The notes: generated from the letters alone by a model not told the origin. Positions 1 to 6,717 are shown, numbered from the stretch's first letter. The stretch: 8,097 nucleotides of DNA from JBDTCS01 sp039923455 (GCA_039923455.1 JBDTCS010000143.1:1-8097), one strand, 5' to 3'. Made by a program: numbers and translations.

Positions 1-6
1 CACGAA

Positions 7-1032
7 GTGCGCATGTTGACACTGCAAACGAAGCAATTGACGCTCTCAGCTGAGTGTGCGCCTTCCAATTCATCGAGTTGGATCGTGCTTCTACTGTTGA
101 CACTAATGTTATCCGCGTGTACTGGCGGAAGGGGTAGCTATCAGGCTGGGCCGGGAGATCTGTATCCGATGACTCCCGATCAAAAGCAGCGTCACGACCA
201 AATCCTGCTCGAAATCGACTTGCGGACAAGGCAGGATATTCGCGACGCAGAAGAACGAACAGAGAGCGAAAGGAAGCGGCAGCAGATTGAGCAGCAAAAG
301 AAAAAGGTTGTGCCTAAGAAAAAATCCCGTAAAGCAATAGAGCTTGATGAGGAAAGTTTTTCGAACGAGCTTCAGGATGGAAGTGCTCCTGACGAACCAG
401 GTATGATCGTTCGAGTGGATCGTGAACGTGCTCGGGCGAGGCCAGCTTCGCCTTCGGCAGGTGAAATCGAGAATCTTACACAGCCAGGGGCGCAAGAGCT
501 TGTGCTCGGACTCGGATTTTTTCATGAGACGCAACCTGGCGATCGGAATATTCGAATCGGAGTTCAAGCGCTCTACCGAGGATGGATGGGTAATAATTCT
601 CTTATCCAATTTGGAGGATGGGTCGATCCGATCGATCTCGGGGTGTCTAACGGACGCGGCGGCCTTTCGCTCGGTGCAATCTTTTTTCTGAAGGATTCTA
701 TCATCGGTGAGCCGATCACATTCTATCCCGCAATGAATTATTTATTCAATGGGAGATATGTCGCGGGTTCGCTTTCGATTTACTCGCCGCTGTGGCCGGG
801 ACGAATGGGAGTTGCGCATCCCTATCTCGCACCGGGCATCGTAATTGGGTACAACGATCAGGTTGATAATGCAGTCGGAATTGCCGCTGGTGCAAAAGTC
901 GGATTCGTGGTTGGGCTTTTTCAGCGACATGCGCTTTACCTTGAACTCTCAGCCCTGTACCAGTTTAACGCCCCAGCACTCACGACTAAATTCACATTGG
1001 CTCCAGGACTCGGATTTAGTTGGGGGTTCTAA
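7..1032 (+). CDS. Putative outer-membrane lipoprotein with charged linker and C-terminal beta-barrel
   Basis: I do not recognise a named family. A hydrophobic stretch at residues 25-37 ends in a lipobox-like LSAC with the candidate lipidated Cys at residue 38, so the product is probably exported and lipid-anchored. Residues about 57-110 are highly charged (many K, R, E, Q), coiled-coil-like and end in a KKK-rich patch. Residues about 160-341 alternate polar and hydrophobic positions, are rich in Gly and aromatics, and end in Trp-Gly-Phe; a terminal Phe is typical of outer-membrane beta-barrels. The N-terminal part before the hydrophobic segment is long for a signal peptide. GTG at 7 and ATG at 13 are both possible starts, and the frame is open to the window edge, so the true start may lie outside. 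A small hairpin with T-tract lies at 1154-1174, before der. The gene looks real from its protein-like composition; function is unknown. Confidence 0.7.
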   Translation: MRMLTLQTKQLTLSAECAPSNSSSWIVLLLLTLMLSACTGGRGSYQAGPGDLYPMTPDQKQRHDQILLEIDLRTRQDIRDAEERTESERKRQQIEQQKKKVVPKKKSRKAIELDEESFSNELQDGSAPDEPGMIVRVDRERARARPASPSAGEIENLTQPGAQELVLGLGFFHETQPGDRNIRIGVQALYRGWMGNNSLIQFGGWVDPIDLGVSNGRGGLSLGAIFFLKDSIIGEPITFYPAMNYLFNGRYVAGSLSIYSPLWPGRMGVAHPYLAPGIVIGYNDQVDNAVGIAAGAKVGFVVGLFQRHALYLELSALYQFNAPALTTKFTLAPGLGFSWGF

Positions 1033-1089
1033 CCAGCCATTAGCTCTTTCCTACCCGTTAGTCCACCTCGGCAACTTTGAGCCGTAGTG

Positions 1090-1119
1090 TTGGGCGGGAC
1101 ACTTCGGTTCGTTACTTTG
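1090..1119 (+). promoter_or_regulatory. Possible Bacteroidetes-type promoter upstream of der
   Basis: A TTG at 1090-1092 lies 19 bp before TTACTTTG at 1112-1119. This resembles the -33 TTG / -7 TAnnTTTG promoter described for Bacteroidetes, with one mismatch (T for A at position 2 of the -7 box). It would give a leader of about 95 nt for der. The motif is short and could occur by chance. Confidence 0.25.
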
Positions 1120-1153
1120 TTCTCGGGGCTTCCAGATCAAAGTGTCGCAGGAT

Positions 1154-1191
1154 GAGCTGTTTTTAGCTCTTTTTGTACCCAGCAGAGCTAA
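1154..1191 (+). terminator. Small intrinsic terminator or attenuator between the lipoprotein gene and der
   Basis: GAGCT (1154-1158) and AGCTC (1165-1169) form a 5-bp stem with a GTTTTT loop, followed by five T. The same AGCTC also belongs to a perfect 8-bp inverted repeat, TTAGCTCT (1163-1170) with AGAGCTAA (1184-1191). The two hairpins cannot form together. The simplest reading is a weak terminator of the upstream gene; an attenuator in the der leader is an alternative. The rest of the gap 1033-1218 shows nothing recognisable, and no Shine-Dalgarno is seen before der. Confidence 0.35.
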
Positions 1192-1218
1192 CAGTTCACA
1201 GTATTCCAGTCAGTTTCT

Positions 1219-2529
1219 ATGAGTCTTCCAGTTGCCGCTATCGTAGGACGCCCAAATGTGGGCAAATCGACGTTATTTAATCGACTAGTCGGAGAGCGGA
1301 GAGCAATCACCGAAGCCGTCAGCGGAGTCACACGCGATCGCCACTATGCAAAAGCCGAGTGGTCCGGGCGTGAATACTCCGTGGTAGATACAGGCGGAGT
1401 CGTGCCTCATTCCGACGATGTTTTTGAGCGCGCTATACGTGCTCAGGCGGAGCTCGCAATCGGTGAGGCGGATGTTATACTGTTCGTCGTAGATGCGATG
1501 AGTGGCATTCATCCATTGGACCAAGAGGTTGGGGCTATGCTTCGTCGCTCGGGTAAACCAGTGTTGCTTTTAATCAACAAGATTGATAACCTATCCAGAG
1601 AGACGCTTGAAACCGCGCAGTTCTATGAGCTTGGCTTAGGCGATCCGATTCCCGTTAGCGGAATCAATGGCCGCGGAGTTGGCGATTTTCTCGATCTGCT
1701 GCTCAGCAAGTTTCCACCACCGGAGCCGGAAGATGAAACCGAGCCAATGAAGCTCGCGATAGTCGGAAAGCCAAATGTTGGCAAATCAAGTTTTCTCAAT
1801 TCTTTGCTCGGCTACGATCGCGCCATTGTGACTCCGATCCCCGGTACGACACGCGATGCGCTGCATACAAATTACACGTACTACGGTCAGTCGATCACAA
1901 TGATCGACACAGCCGGTCTTCGCAGAAAAAAATATATCAAGGATGCGCTTGAGCTTTTTTCCACGATCCGAACCGCTAAGGCAATCGAAGAATGCGATGT
2001 GGCGCTCGTGCTCGTCGATGCAACGCAAGGTGTCGAGCATCAAGATGCGACGATCTTGAATGAAGTTGTCGATGCACGCAAAGGCGTGATCCTCGTCGTG
2101 AATAAATGGGACATTGTTGAAAAAGATACGATGACGGCCGCACGATTTGAGAAAAGTGTTCGTGAGACGTTTCGTACCTTGGATTATGTACCGATCCTCT
2201 TCATCAGTGCACTCACGCACTTGCGCCACACAAAGCCGCTGGAGTTAGCGCTTAAAGTGTACGAGGAAAGACAAAAACATATTTCGACCAGCTCGCTGAA
2301 TAAAGAATTACTCGAGATCATCGAGCGCACACCGCCGCCCGCTGTGCAGGGCCGTGATCTCCGTATTAATTATATCACCCAAGTAAAGACTGCACCACCG
2401 GTTTTCGCGTTCTTCTCCAACTTCCCTGATCTGATTCCGGAGGCGTACAAACGCTTTCTCGAGCGTGCTGTTCGTGAGCTATATGGATTTAGCGGAGTAC
2501 CAATCTCCTTTATTTTTAGACGCAAGTAA
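1219..2529 (+). CDS. der: Ribosome-assembly GTPase Der (EngA), double G-domain
   Basis: Der is an essential tandem GTPase that binds the large ribosomal subunit and promotes 50S maturation. G domain 1 shows GRPNVGKS (residues 10-17), VTRD with the switch Thr (37-40), DTGG (57-60) and NKID (120-123). An acidic linker (about 166-175) leads to G domain 2 with GKPNVGKS (183-190), TTRD (210-213), DTAG (230-233), NKWD (295-298) and an SAL G5 motif (330-332). The C-terminal KH-like domain (about 355-436) includes INYITQ and a basic end, RRK. Length 436 fits the family (about 430-490). ATG at 1219 gives the standard N-terminus just before the first P-loop; no Shine-Dalgarno precedes it. All GTPase motifs look intact. 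It converges with the minus-strand gene ending at 2568. Confidence 0.98.
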   Translation: MSLPVAAIVGRPNVGKSTLFNRLVGERRAITEAVSGVTRDRHYAKAEWSGREYSVVDTGGVVPHSDDVFERAIRAQAELAIGEADVILFVVDAMSGIHPLDQEVGAMLRRSGKPVLLLINKIDNLSRETLETAQFYELGLGDPIPVSGINGRGVGDFLDLLLSKFPPPEPEDETEPMKLAIVGKPNVGKSSFLNSLLGYDRAIVTPIPGTTRDALHTNYTYYGQSITMIDTAGLRRKKYIKDALELFSTIRTAKAIEECDVALVLVDATQGVEHQDATILNEVVDARKGVILVVNKWDIVEKDTMTAARFEKSVRETFRTLDYVPILFISALTHLRHTKPLELALKVYEERQKHISTSSLNKELLEIIERTPPPAVQGRDLRINYITQVKTAPPVFAFFSNFPDLIPEAYKRFLERAVRELYGFSGVPISFIFRRK

Positions 2530-2557
2530 GCGAGAATATTTATTCCCGAACTTACTT
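2524..2557. terminator. Hairpin between convergent genes, possible bidirectional terminator
   Basis: AAGTAAG (2524-2530, containing the der stop codon) pairs with CTTACTT (2551-2557). Inside this, CGAGAATA (2531-2538) pairs with TATTCCCG (2541-2548), with one A-C mismatch in plus-sense RNA that becomes a G-U pair in minus-sense RNA, and a 2-nt bulge. It spans the short gap between der and the facing gene. It lacks a clean T-tract on either side, so termination by it is an inference. Confidence 0.35.
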
Positions 2558-2582
2558 GATCACGAGCTTACTTGATCACGAG
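2551..2582. repeat. Perfect 16-bp tandem duplication across a stop codon
   Basis: The unit CTTACTTGATCACGAG occurs at 2551-2566 and again at 2567-2582 without a mismatch. On the minus strand it encodes the last residues, Leu-Val-Ile-Lys, and the TAA of the gene ending at 2568. The second, downstream copy carries another Leu-Val-Ile-Lys-TAA-like stretch in the 3' untranslated region. Replication slippage is the simplest origin. Confidence 0.9.
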
Positions 2583-3383
2583 CTTGGTTGTCGCGTGCTG
2601 CGTTTCGTGTGTCTCGATATTTTCCACTTCGAGCCGAATGAAATAGATGCCCTTGGGCAGCGTGACGAGGTTATCATCCTTGCCGTTAAAACCGATCTCA
2701 TAGTGTCCGGCCACTTTGACTTCATTGATCAAAAATCTTCGAACCGTTTTGCCGAGCATATTCTCAACTTCGAGATTGATCGTACAGCGAAACGGTAACT
2801 CAAAGGCAACCGTCCGATTCTTCGACTTCTTCTTGGGAGTAATAACACTCACTTCCGTTTTTGTCGGGAGTGGTCCTTCGCGAAGTCGTTTCACACCACG
2901 CCCTACAAGCGCTAACGAAGCTGTGTCATCGCCGAACGCGGCGTAAATCGAACTGCGATACTCTTTCTCTTTGTCAGCTTTGAAGCAAAGATTTACGTAG
3001 ATGCTTGAATGAGGGGCAACACTCATCGGAAGCATGGTCTCGATCGGAGACATGATCGCAAAGTGCGATGGATCCCGTGAGGCAAGTCCCGTCAGGAGTC
3101 GCGGCCGGTCACTTTTGTTTGTTAGCGGAATATTGATGCAGTTTTCCTGATCGAGGCCCTGCGTAGAAAAATCGATCATCGGTCGTTCAAATGCAAAGTC
3201 GCCACGCTGCATTGTGAGTCCACCAGGCATCGGCGTAGAAACAGGGCCTCCGGGTCCACTAGGCATGGACACTTGCGCACGTGTTCCGCTTCCACATAAG
3301 GCAAGAACGCAAAGCGCAATAAGAATTTCTAACAGTGAGGTGCGACGGCTCACTTCTGGAATACTTGAAAGCATTGGTGTCAT
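2568..3383 (-). CDS. Secreted Ig-like protein with FlgD-like / T9SS type A C-terminal domain
   Basis: A signal peptide is visible: basic start with SRR at residues 12-14, hydrophobic core about 18-31, and probable cleavage after TRA, before Gln37. A Pro/Gly-rich linker (38-57) leads to an Ig-like domain (about 62-165) resembling the ASH/SPD-2/hydin or DUF1573 type (phrases INIPLTNKSD, SVAPHSSIYV, ALVGRGVK). A basic linker with KKKSK (184-188) precedes the last 80 residues. Those read as a FlgD-like Ig fold or T9SS type A sorting domain: EVENMLGKTVR, then AGHYEIGFNGKD, LPKGIYFIRLEV and a final TKLVIK. In T9SS organisms such tails direct export across the outer membrane; that this one does is inferred. 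ATG at 3383 is favoured by AAGGA 6 nt upstream; Met4 is less well placed. The stop lies inside a 16-bp duplication. The biological role is unknown. Confidence 0.82.
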   Translation of the reverse strand: MTPMLSSIPEVSRRTSLLEILIALCVLALCGSGTRAQVSMPSGPGGPVSTPMPGGLTMQRGDFAFERPMIDFSTQGLDQENCINIPLTNKSDRPRLLTGLASRDPSHFAIMSPIETMLPMSVAPHSSIYVNLCFKADKEKEYRSSIYAAFGDDTASLALVGRGVKRLREGPLPTKTEVSVITPKKKSKNRTVAFELPFRCTINLEVENMLGKTVRRFLINEVKVAGHYEIGFNGKDDNLVTLPKGIYFIRLEVENIETHETQHATTKLVIK

Positions 3384-3389
3384 GTGTTG

Positions 3390-3394
3390 TCCTT
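3390..3394 (-). promoter_or_regulatory. Shine-Dalgarno site AAGGA that sets the start at 3383
   Basis: On the minus strand AAGGA ends 6 nt before ATG 3381-3383. It is the only convincing Shine-Dalgarno directly before a start in this window, and it favours this ATG over the in-frame ATG three codons later. Confidence 0.5.
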
Positions 3395-3415
3395 GACTAC
3401 TGATGTTCGATCGGC

Positions 3416-3460
3416 AATGATCGATAAGCTATTGATCGCTAGGCCATTGATAAATTGCTG
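3416..3460. repeat. Imperfect 15-bp repeat, three copies
   Basis: Three consecutive 15-bp blocks start with A(A/T)TGAT: AATGATCGATAAGCT (3416-3430), ATTGATCGCTAGGCC (3431-3445) and ATTGATAAATTGCTG (3446-3460). They lie 33-77 bp upstream of the minus-strand start at 3383. They could be regulator binding sites or a decayed tandem repeat. Similarity between copies is modest. Confidence 0.4.
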
Positions 3461-3550
3461 AGCGGGCAGGGACTAAAACCGCGTAGTGTGCAGGCAGGTT
3501 CACGCGAGGGTGGGTGAATTCGTACATGGTGATCTCGAAATGCAAATAAC

Positions 3551-3582
3551 AGCCGGATCGGATCTCCCGACCCAATCCGGCT
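3551..3582 (-). terminator. Strong 14-bp hairpin, terminator or structured RNA element
   Basis: On the minus strand an outer perfect 8-bp stem AGCCGGAT/ATCCGGCT encloses a second 6-bp stem TGGGTC/GATCCG and a GGGA loop. The inner stem contains two G-U pairs in minus-sense RNA; in plus-sense RNA the same positions are C-A and A-C mismatches. The structure therefore favours a minus-strand transcript. It is followed by the moderately U-rich TGTTATTTGCATTT. It may end the operon whose last gene stops at 3772, about 190 nt upstream, or be part of a small RNA. Confidence 0.5.
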
Positions 3583-3771
3583 CTCTGCTCCTCTCACTAA
3601 TGCCCTGCCTTGACGCGGGGCAAACTTCTAAACTACCTCCTTTGATCAGTATATTATGCGTTCTATAATGCTTTTACTATTTCACTTGACTTCGTTTGCG
3701 TCTATGTGTGCGTGTTACAATATAAAGAACCGCGAGAAGCCAAAAGGTTACACTCTTTCCGTCAACTTTTT

Positions 3772-5835
3772 TCAAAATCCGATGTCAAATTGTAGACCGA
3801 AGTAGGAATCGGTGCTTCCAACGCGTGCGGTTACACCACTTCCAAACGACCTTGGAGTATCAAAAAACGTCTCGGCTGCTTTAAGCGAGAGATGAATCGT
3901 AGGTGCGAGAAAGATGGAGGCTAGTAAATATCCTCGGACGCCTTTTCCATATAGTGGAGTGATCGAACTTGCTCCGAGTAGTTCGCTCTCGTACGCGTAG
4001 AGTCTCGAATCATACGAATCCGTCCGGAAGAAAATCGCTCGTGCTTCGAGTGTGATTTGCTGCGGAAGTTGCAGAATCGGCGCGAGGTAAAACAGCACAC
4101 CAGTCTCAGTTGTGCGGCCATCTGTTGCCAATTGTACATGCTGCACCGTTAGGTGCTCGGCGCGAAATTTTATTTTTAGATGGCTGACTATCGGAATGCT
4201 GCCTTCCAAGAGTAGATCGGATGAGACGCGCTCACCGGAGATCGTTTGCGATATACCTCCGACATTCACACCATGGGTAAACTCTTCCTTCGCTTTTTGA
4301 TGCAGTTGCGCGTAAGCAGTGATTCCCGTAATGTTCTTTTCGAGAGTTATGCCGACCAGATAGTCCGAAGTGCGGATCGGCGGTTGATCTATTTTCGCCC
4401 CCTGAAATGTATGCGAAAGATCAGCATACGCTGAAAGGGTAAACAAGTCAGGAATGAGTTTCCACTCGGTACCGAGATAGAGGCCCTCTTCGTTGCGAGC
4501 GTCTGTCGTTGATTCACCGAAGGTCCCACCAAACCTACTCGAAAAATTTCGAGAAAGATTTCGATAGTTAAGTGCGAAGGTGAGTCCTTCTTCCGGCTCA
4601 AGCAGGAGCGAGGCTGTGCCCGCAAATGCTCGCGCAGTATCGACAGCAGACATTGCACCTTCGGCTTCGATAGAGATGATAGTGTTGGAAGCCTGAAACG
4701 AGAGCGAGCCAACATCGCCCTTCTGCGCAATAGGCTTCGTCGTGTTGATTTGTAGAGGGTCGCTGAACGCTGATGAGTAGTATGTCCCACTCAGAGTCGA
4801 ATGTAAGTCTCGGCCGAGTGAGATATCCGAAGAAAGATGTGCGCCGATTGCTTGAATGGATGCGGCGTTCTTCCGTGCGATCTCGTCGGTCGTCCGGTGA
4901 TAGCCATTCGTCGGCAAGGAAGTGATGCCGGATGTGTCGAGTGCTGCATCGACAAATTTTCGCGAGTAAAAGATGGTTGCGTCAAGCGGCCCGATTATAA
5001 ACTGGCTTGCAGCCCCGCGAAAGGAAGACGCCGTAGACAGAGAACCCTCTACACGACTCGGATGCGACTGGACGTTTTGCACCACGTCGCGTGACTTCAC
5101 ACTCGAGTATCCGTTGCCAAACACGAGGCCGTTACCATAGGCCATTTTGTAATCGCCGATCACAAAGCCGCGAATACCAACATTTGCCGAAAAAGAGAGG
5201 CTCTGATCGAGTGCGAGAAACCCGCCCAAAAGATCTGCAAAATTTGGCTCACCCGCATCTTTCGATTGTACCAGGGCAGCTCGCACACCAAGTGTACGCA
5301 CAAGCAATCGGTCATAGTATCGCTCCGGTGTGCCCAACAATTTACCATTTTGATAACCAGCTTCGTTCGTCGCGTCGGGATCGAATTGCACTCGGCTTCG
5401 CAATCGTACAAAATCCTTCGAGCGTGTGCCGCTCGCAATAAAGTTTTCTGTTTCGGCGCTTTCATCGATGAGCGATGCTGGGATTGAGGAAGAATCACCA
5501 CGGTGAAGACGAGCCATCACGCGTGCGATTTCGATACCTGTGAGCGAAGGGATCGCGAACAGGTCATCCCGTTTTGCCGATCGAAGATGGACTGGATAGT
5601 TGCTCAGCAAATCGATCGCATCGAGATACGCATTGATCGCACCCGTCTCGCTAAGATGCCCAACCGAACCTTCGAGAATATTCTCTTCTTGCGGTTGTAG
5701 TGATTGTTCAATGGTGGATGAAGGAGGGGTGGATGAAGGAGGGGTGGAAGAATCAGGCTGTGTCTGCGCTTTCGCAAAACTTGCACTTAGTATACAAGCC
5801 GAACAGACGAGGAGCCAATGTAGCGGCCTCACCAT
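3772..5835 (-). CDS. Helix-hairpin-helix plus outer-membrane beta-barrel protein
   Basis: The 687-residue product has a signal peptide (core 7-20, probable cleavage after AKA, before Gln24) and a low-complexity SSTPP linker (29-41). A helical segment follows (about 61-113) that matches a degenerate helix-hairpin-helix of the ComEA-like type (phrases NYPVHLRSAKRDDL, IPSLTGIEIARVM). The rest is beta-rich, has RLRSRV at 144-149, KDAGEP at 192-197 and GDYKMAYGNGLVF at 227-239, and ends YFGLQFDIGF with a terminal Phe, as expected of a large outer-membrane barrel. Similar HhH-barrel proteins are common in Bacteroidetes/Chlorobi and mostly uncharacterised; DNA binding should not be assumed. ATG at 5835 overlaps the end of the PorV-like gene (ATGGTGA), and no Shine-Dalgarno is present, so translational coupling is likely. 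The GTG one codon later is an alternative start with a 4-bp overlap. Function is unknown. Confidence 0.85.
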   Translation of the reverse strand: MVRPLHWLLVCSACILSASFAKAQTQPDSSTPPSSTPPSSTIEQSLQPQEENILEGSVGHLSETGAINAYLDAIDLLSNYPVHLRSAKRDDLFAIPSLTGIEIARVMARLHRGDSSSIPASLIDESAETENFIASGTRSKDFVRLRSRVQFDPDATNEAGYQNGKLLGTPERYYDRLLVRTLGVRAALVQSKDAGEPNFADLLGGFLALDQSLSFSANVGIRGFVIGDYKMAYGNGLVFGNGYSSVKSRDVVQNVQSHPSRVEGSLSTASSFRGAASQFIIGPLDATIFYSRKFVDAALDTSGITSLPTNGYHRTTDEIARKNAASIQAIGAHLSSDISLGRDLHSTLSGTYYSSAFSDPLQINTTKPIAQKGDVGSLSFQASNTIISIEAEGAMSAVDTARAFAGTASLLLEPEEGLTFALNYRNLSRNFSSRFGGTFGESTTDARNEEGLYLGTEWKLIPDLFTLSAYADLSHTFQGAKIDQPPIRTSDYLVGITLEKNITGITAYAQLHQKAKEEFTHGVNVGGISQTISGERVSSDLLLEGSIPIVSHLKIKFRAEHLTVQHVQLATDGRTTETGVLFYLAPILQLPQQITLEARAIFFRTDSYDSRLYAYESELLGASSITPLYGKGVRGYLLASIFLAPTIHLSLKAAETFFDTPRSFGSGVTARVGSTDSYFGLQFDIGF
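5713..5752. repeat. 15-bp tandem repeat encoding SSTPP
   Basis: GGTGGATGAAGGAGG occurs at 5713-5727 and 5728-5742, and a partial third copy follows with one mismatch (5743-5752). On the minus strand it encodes the Ser-Ser-Thr-Pro-Pro linker after the signal peptide of the HhH-barrel protein. The unit is a multiple of three, so copy-number change would alter linker length without a frameshift. Confidence 0.85.
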
Positions 5836-6710
5836 GCCCAGCGGAGGTCGAAGGTGAGCGATGTTCCGGTCAAGTTCTGATACAGTGCGCTTGCGTCGAG
5901 CCTAAGAGATCCGTAGGCGATGCCGACGCCACCGGTAATGTTTCCCGGATCGGTAGCGGCACCGACTCGAAGAAAAAGATAATGCTCGATCGAGTATTCT
6001 GCACCAAAGTGTCCGCGCAAACCATGCTGAACGTCATCTTCGATCGCGACAAGCAGAACGGTGTTTCCGGGAGCAGGTCGGTGCGCGATGCCGAAGTGAA
6101 ACGATGCATTAAGAGGATCACGTGTGCCATCTAGTAGTGTGTAGCCGCTTTGCAAAATATTTTCCGCGGAGGCACCAATGCTAATAGTTGAGGTGAGATC
6201 GAATCGCAAGCCAAGATCGAAGAGTGCTTTTGAGATCGAGGGATAACTATTGCCAAACCCGATCGTCCTATAACGCAACCTCGCACCAAACGCGGCATTG
6301 CGATCATCGGAAAGTACGAACGCACGACCGACACTTACTTGAAGCGCTTGATCGGAATAAATAGACGCGTAGCCAAACCGAGCAAATCCTAATCCGATCG
6401 TAGTTGCAAGCGTAGGCTGAAAATATTCCACTCCGGCACGAAGTATGATGGCATTATCGAGGCCGGCAATAAATGGGGAAGTGCCTGATGCAAGTGCAAA
6501 TGGTTTGTCGCCGATGACGGATGCGATCGCAGGATTGAGATCGTTTGCATCGCCGCCAGTCAGTGCCACCACCGAAGAGCCAAGTGCGACTGAGCGTGCA
6601 GACTCCATGCGTGGCGAACTTTGTGAACGTGCAACGGCACAATGCCCGATCAACAAGAGCAATAGCAGCGGAACACTAAGGATGGCGAGAAGGGAAGCAT
6701 CTCGAAACAC
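5829..6710 (-). CDS. PorV/PorQ-family outer-membrane beta-barrel protein
   Basis: The 293-residue product has a strong signal peptide (hydrophobic run 7-22, likely cleavage near ARS/Q at 28-30). After it comes the hallmark N-terminal segment of PorV/PorQ-type proteins: ARSVALGSSVVAL at 38-50, then DANDLNPAIAS at 54-64. The remainder is repeated amphipathic beta strands ending in Arg-Trp-Ala-Trp, consistent with a FadL-like 14-stranded barrel. PorV and PorQ assist T9SS client handling in Bacteroidetes, but most paralogues have no known role, so a T9SS function is only a possibility here. The start is GTG at 6710, because TAG lies two codons upstream in frame and the next Met (residue 35) is after the signal peptide. 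No Shine-Dalgarno is seen. The leader after the preceding terminator is only about 30 nt. The gene overlaps the HhH-barrel gene by 7 bp, forming a two-gene unit. Confidence 0.85.
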   Translation of the reverse strand: MFRDASLLAILSVPLLLLLLIGHCAVARSQSSPRMESARSVALGSSVVALTGGDANDLNPAIASVIGDKPFALASGTSPFIAGLDNAIILRAGVEYFQPTLATTIGLGFARFGYASIYSDQALQVSVGRAFVLSDDRNAAFGARLRYRTIGFGNSYPSISKALFDLGLRFDLTSTISIGASAENILQSGYTLLDGTRDPLNASFHFGIAHRPAPGNTVLLVAIEDDVQHGLRGHFGAEYSIEHYLFLRVGAATDPGNITGGVGIAYGSLRLDASALYQNLTGTSLTFDLRWAW

Positions 6711-6717
6711 GGCCTAT

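Larger units (their letters stand above)
3384..3771. other. 388-bp intergenic region without a convincing gene
   Basis: This gap separates the HhH-barrel gene from the sorting-domain gene, both on the minus strand. It holds a strong hairpin (3551-3582), a three-copy imperfect 15-bp repeat (3416-3460), an A/T-rich part (about 3645-3771), and on the minus strand AAAGGAGGT (3643-3635), a strong Shine-Dalgarno core with no usable start codon after it. A 5-bp inverted repeat TGCCC/GGGCA lies at 3601-3622. Short frames exist, for example 3527-3429 minus (32 codons), but none looks protein-like. It may hold the 3' end of the upstream operon, a small RNA, and the promoter of the gene at 3383. Confidence 0.6.

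Noticed and set aside
109..609. Long minus-strand frame opposite the lipoprotein gene
   Set aside because: The plus-strand frame has a lipobox, a charged stalk and barrel-like alternation, while the opposite frame shows no coherent domain.
2568..3383. Twin-arginine export signal (SRRTSLL)
   Set aside because: The pattern is loose, lacking the usual Phe, and the protein has no sign of a cofactor; a Sec signal fits as well.
3416..3460. CRISPR-like array
   Set aside because: Blocks are adjacent, imperfect and only 15 bp, with no spacers and no cas genes nearby.
3429..3527. Minus-strand frame of 32 codons from ATG at 3527
   Set aside because: No Shine-Dalgarno, no domain, and it runs through the 15-bp repeat blocks; a chance frame is more likely.
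3486..3668. Plus-strand frame of 60 codons in the 388-bp gap
   Set aside because: It crosses the strong hairpin, has a GTG start without ribosome binding site, and its translation does not look like a folded or exported protein.
3772..5835. Naming the HhH-barrel protein as a ComEA-type DNA-uptake receptor
   Set aside because: The hairpin is degenerate, without the Gly-x-Gly turn, and most of the protein is a beta-barrel; DNA binding cannot be supported from the sequence.
5829..6710. Lipoprotein signal in the PorV-like protein (LLIGHC)
   Set aside because: His precedes the Cys, which breaks the lipobox rule requiring a small residue there; cleavage nearer ARSQ is better.
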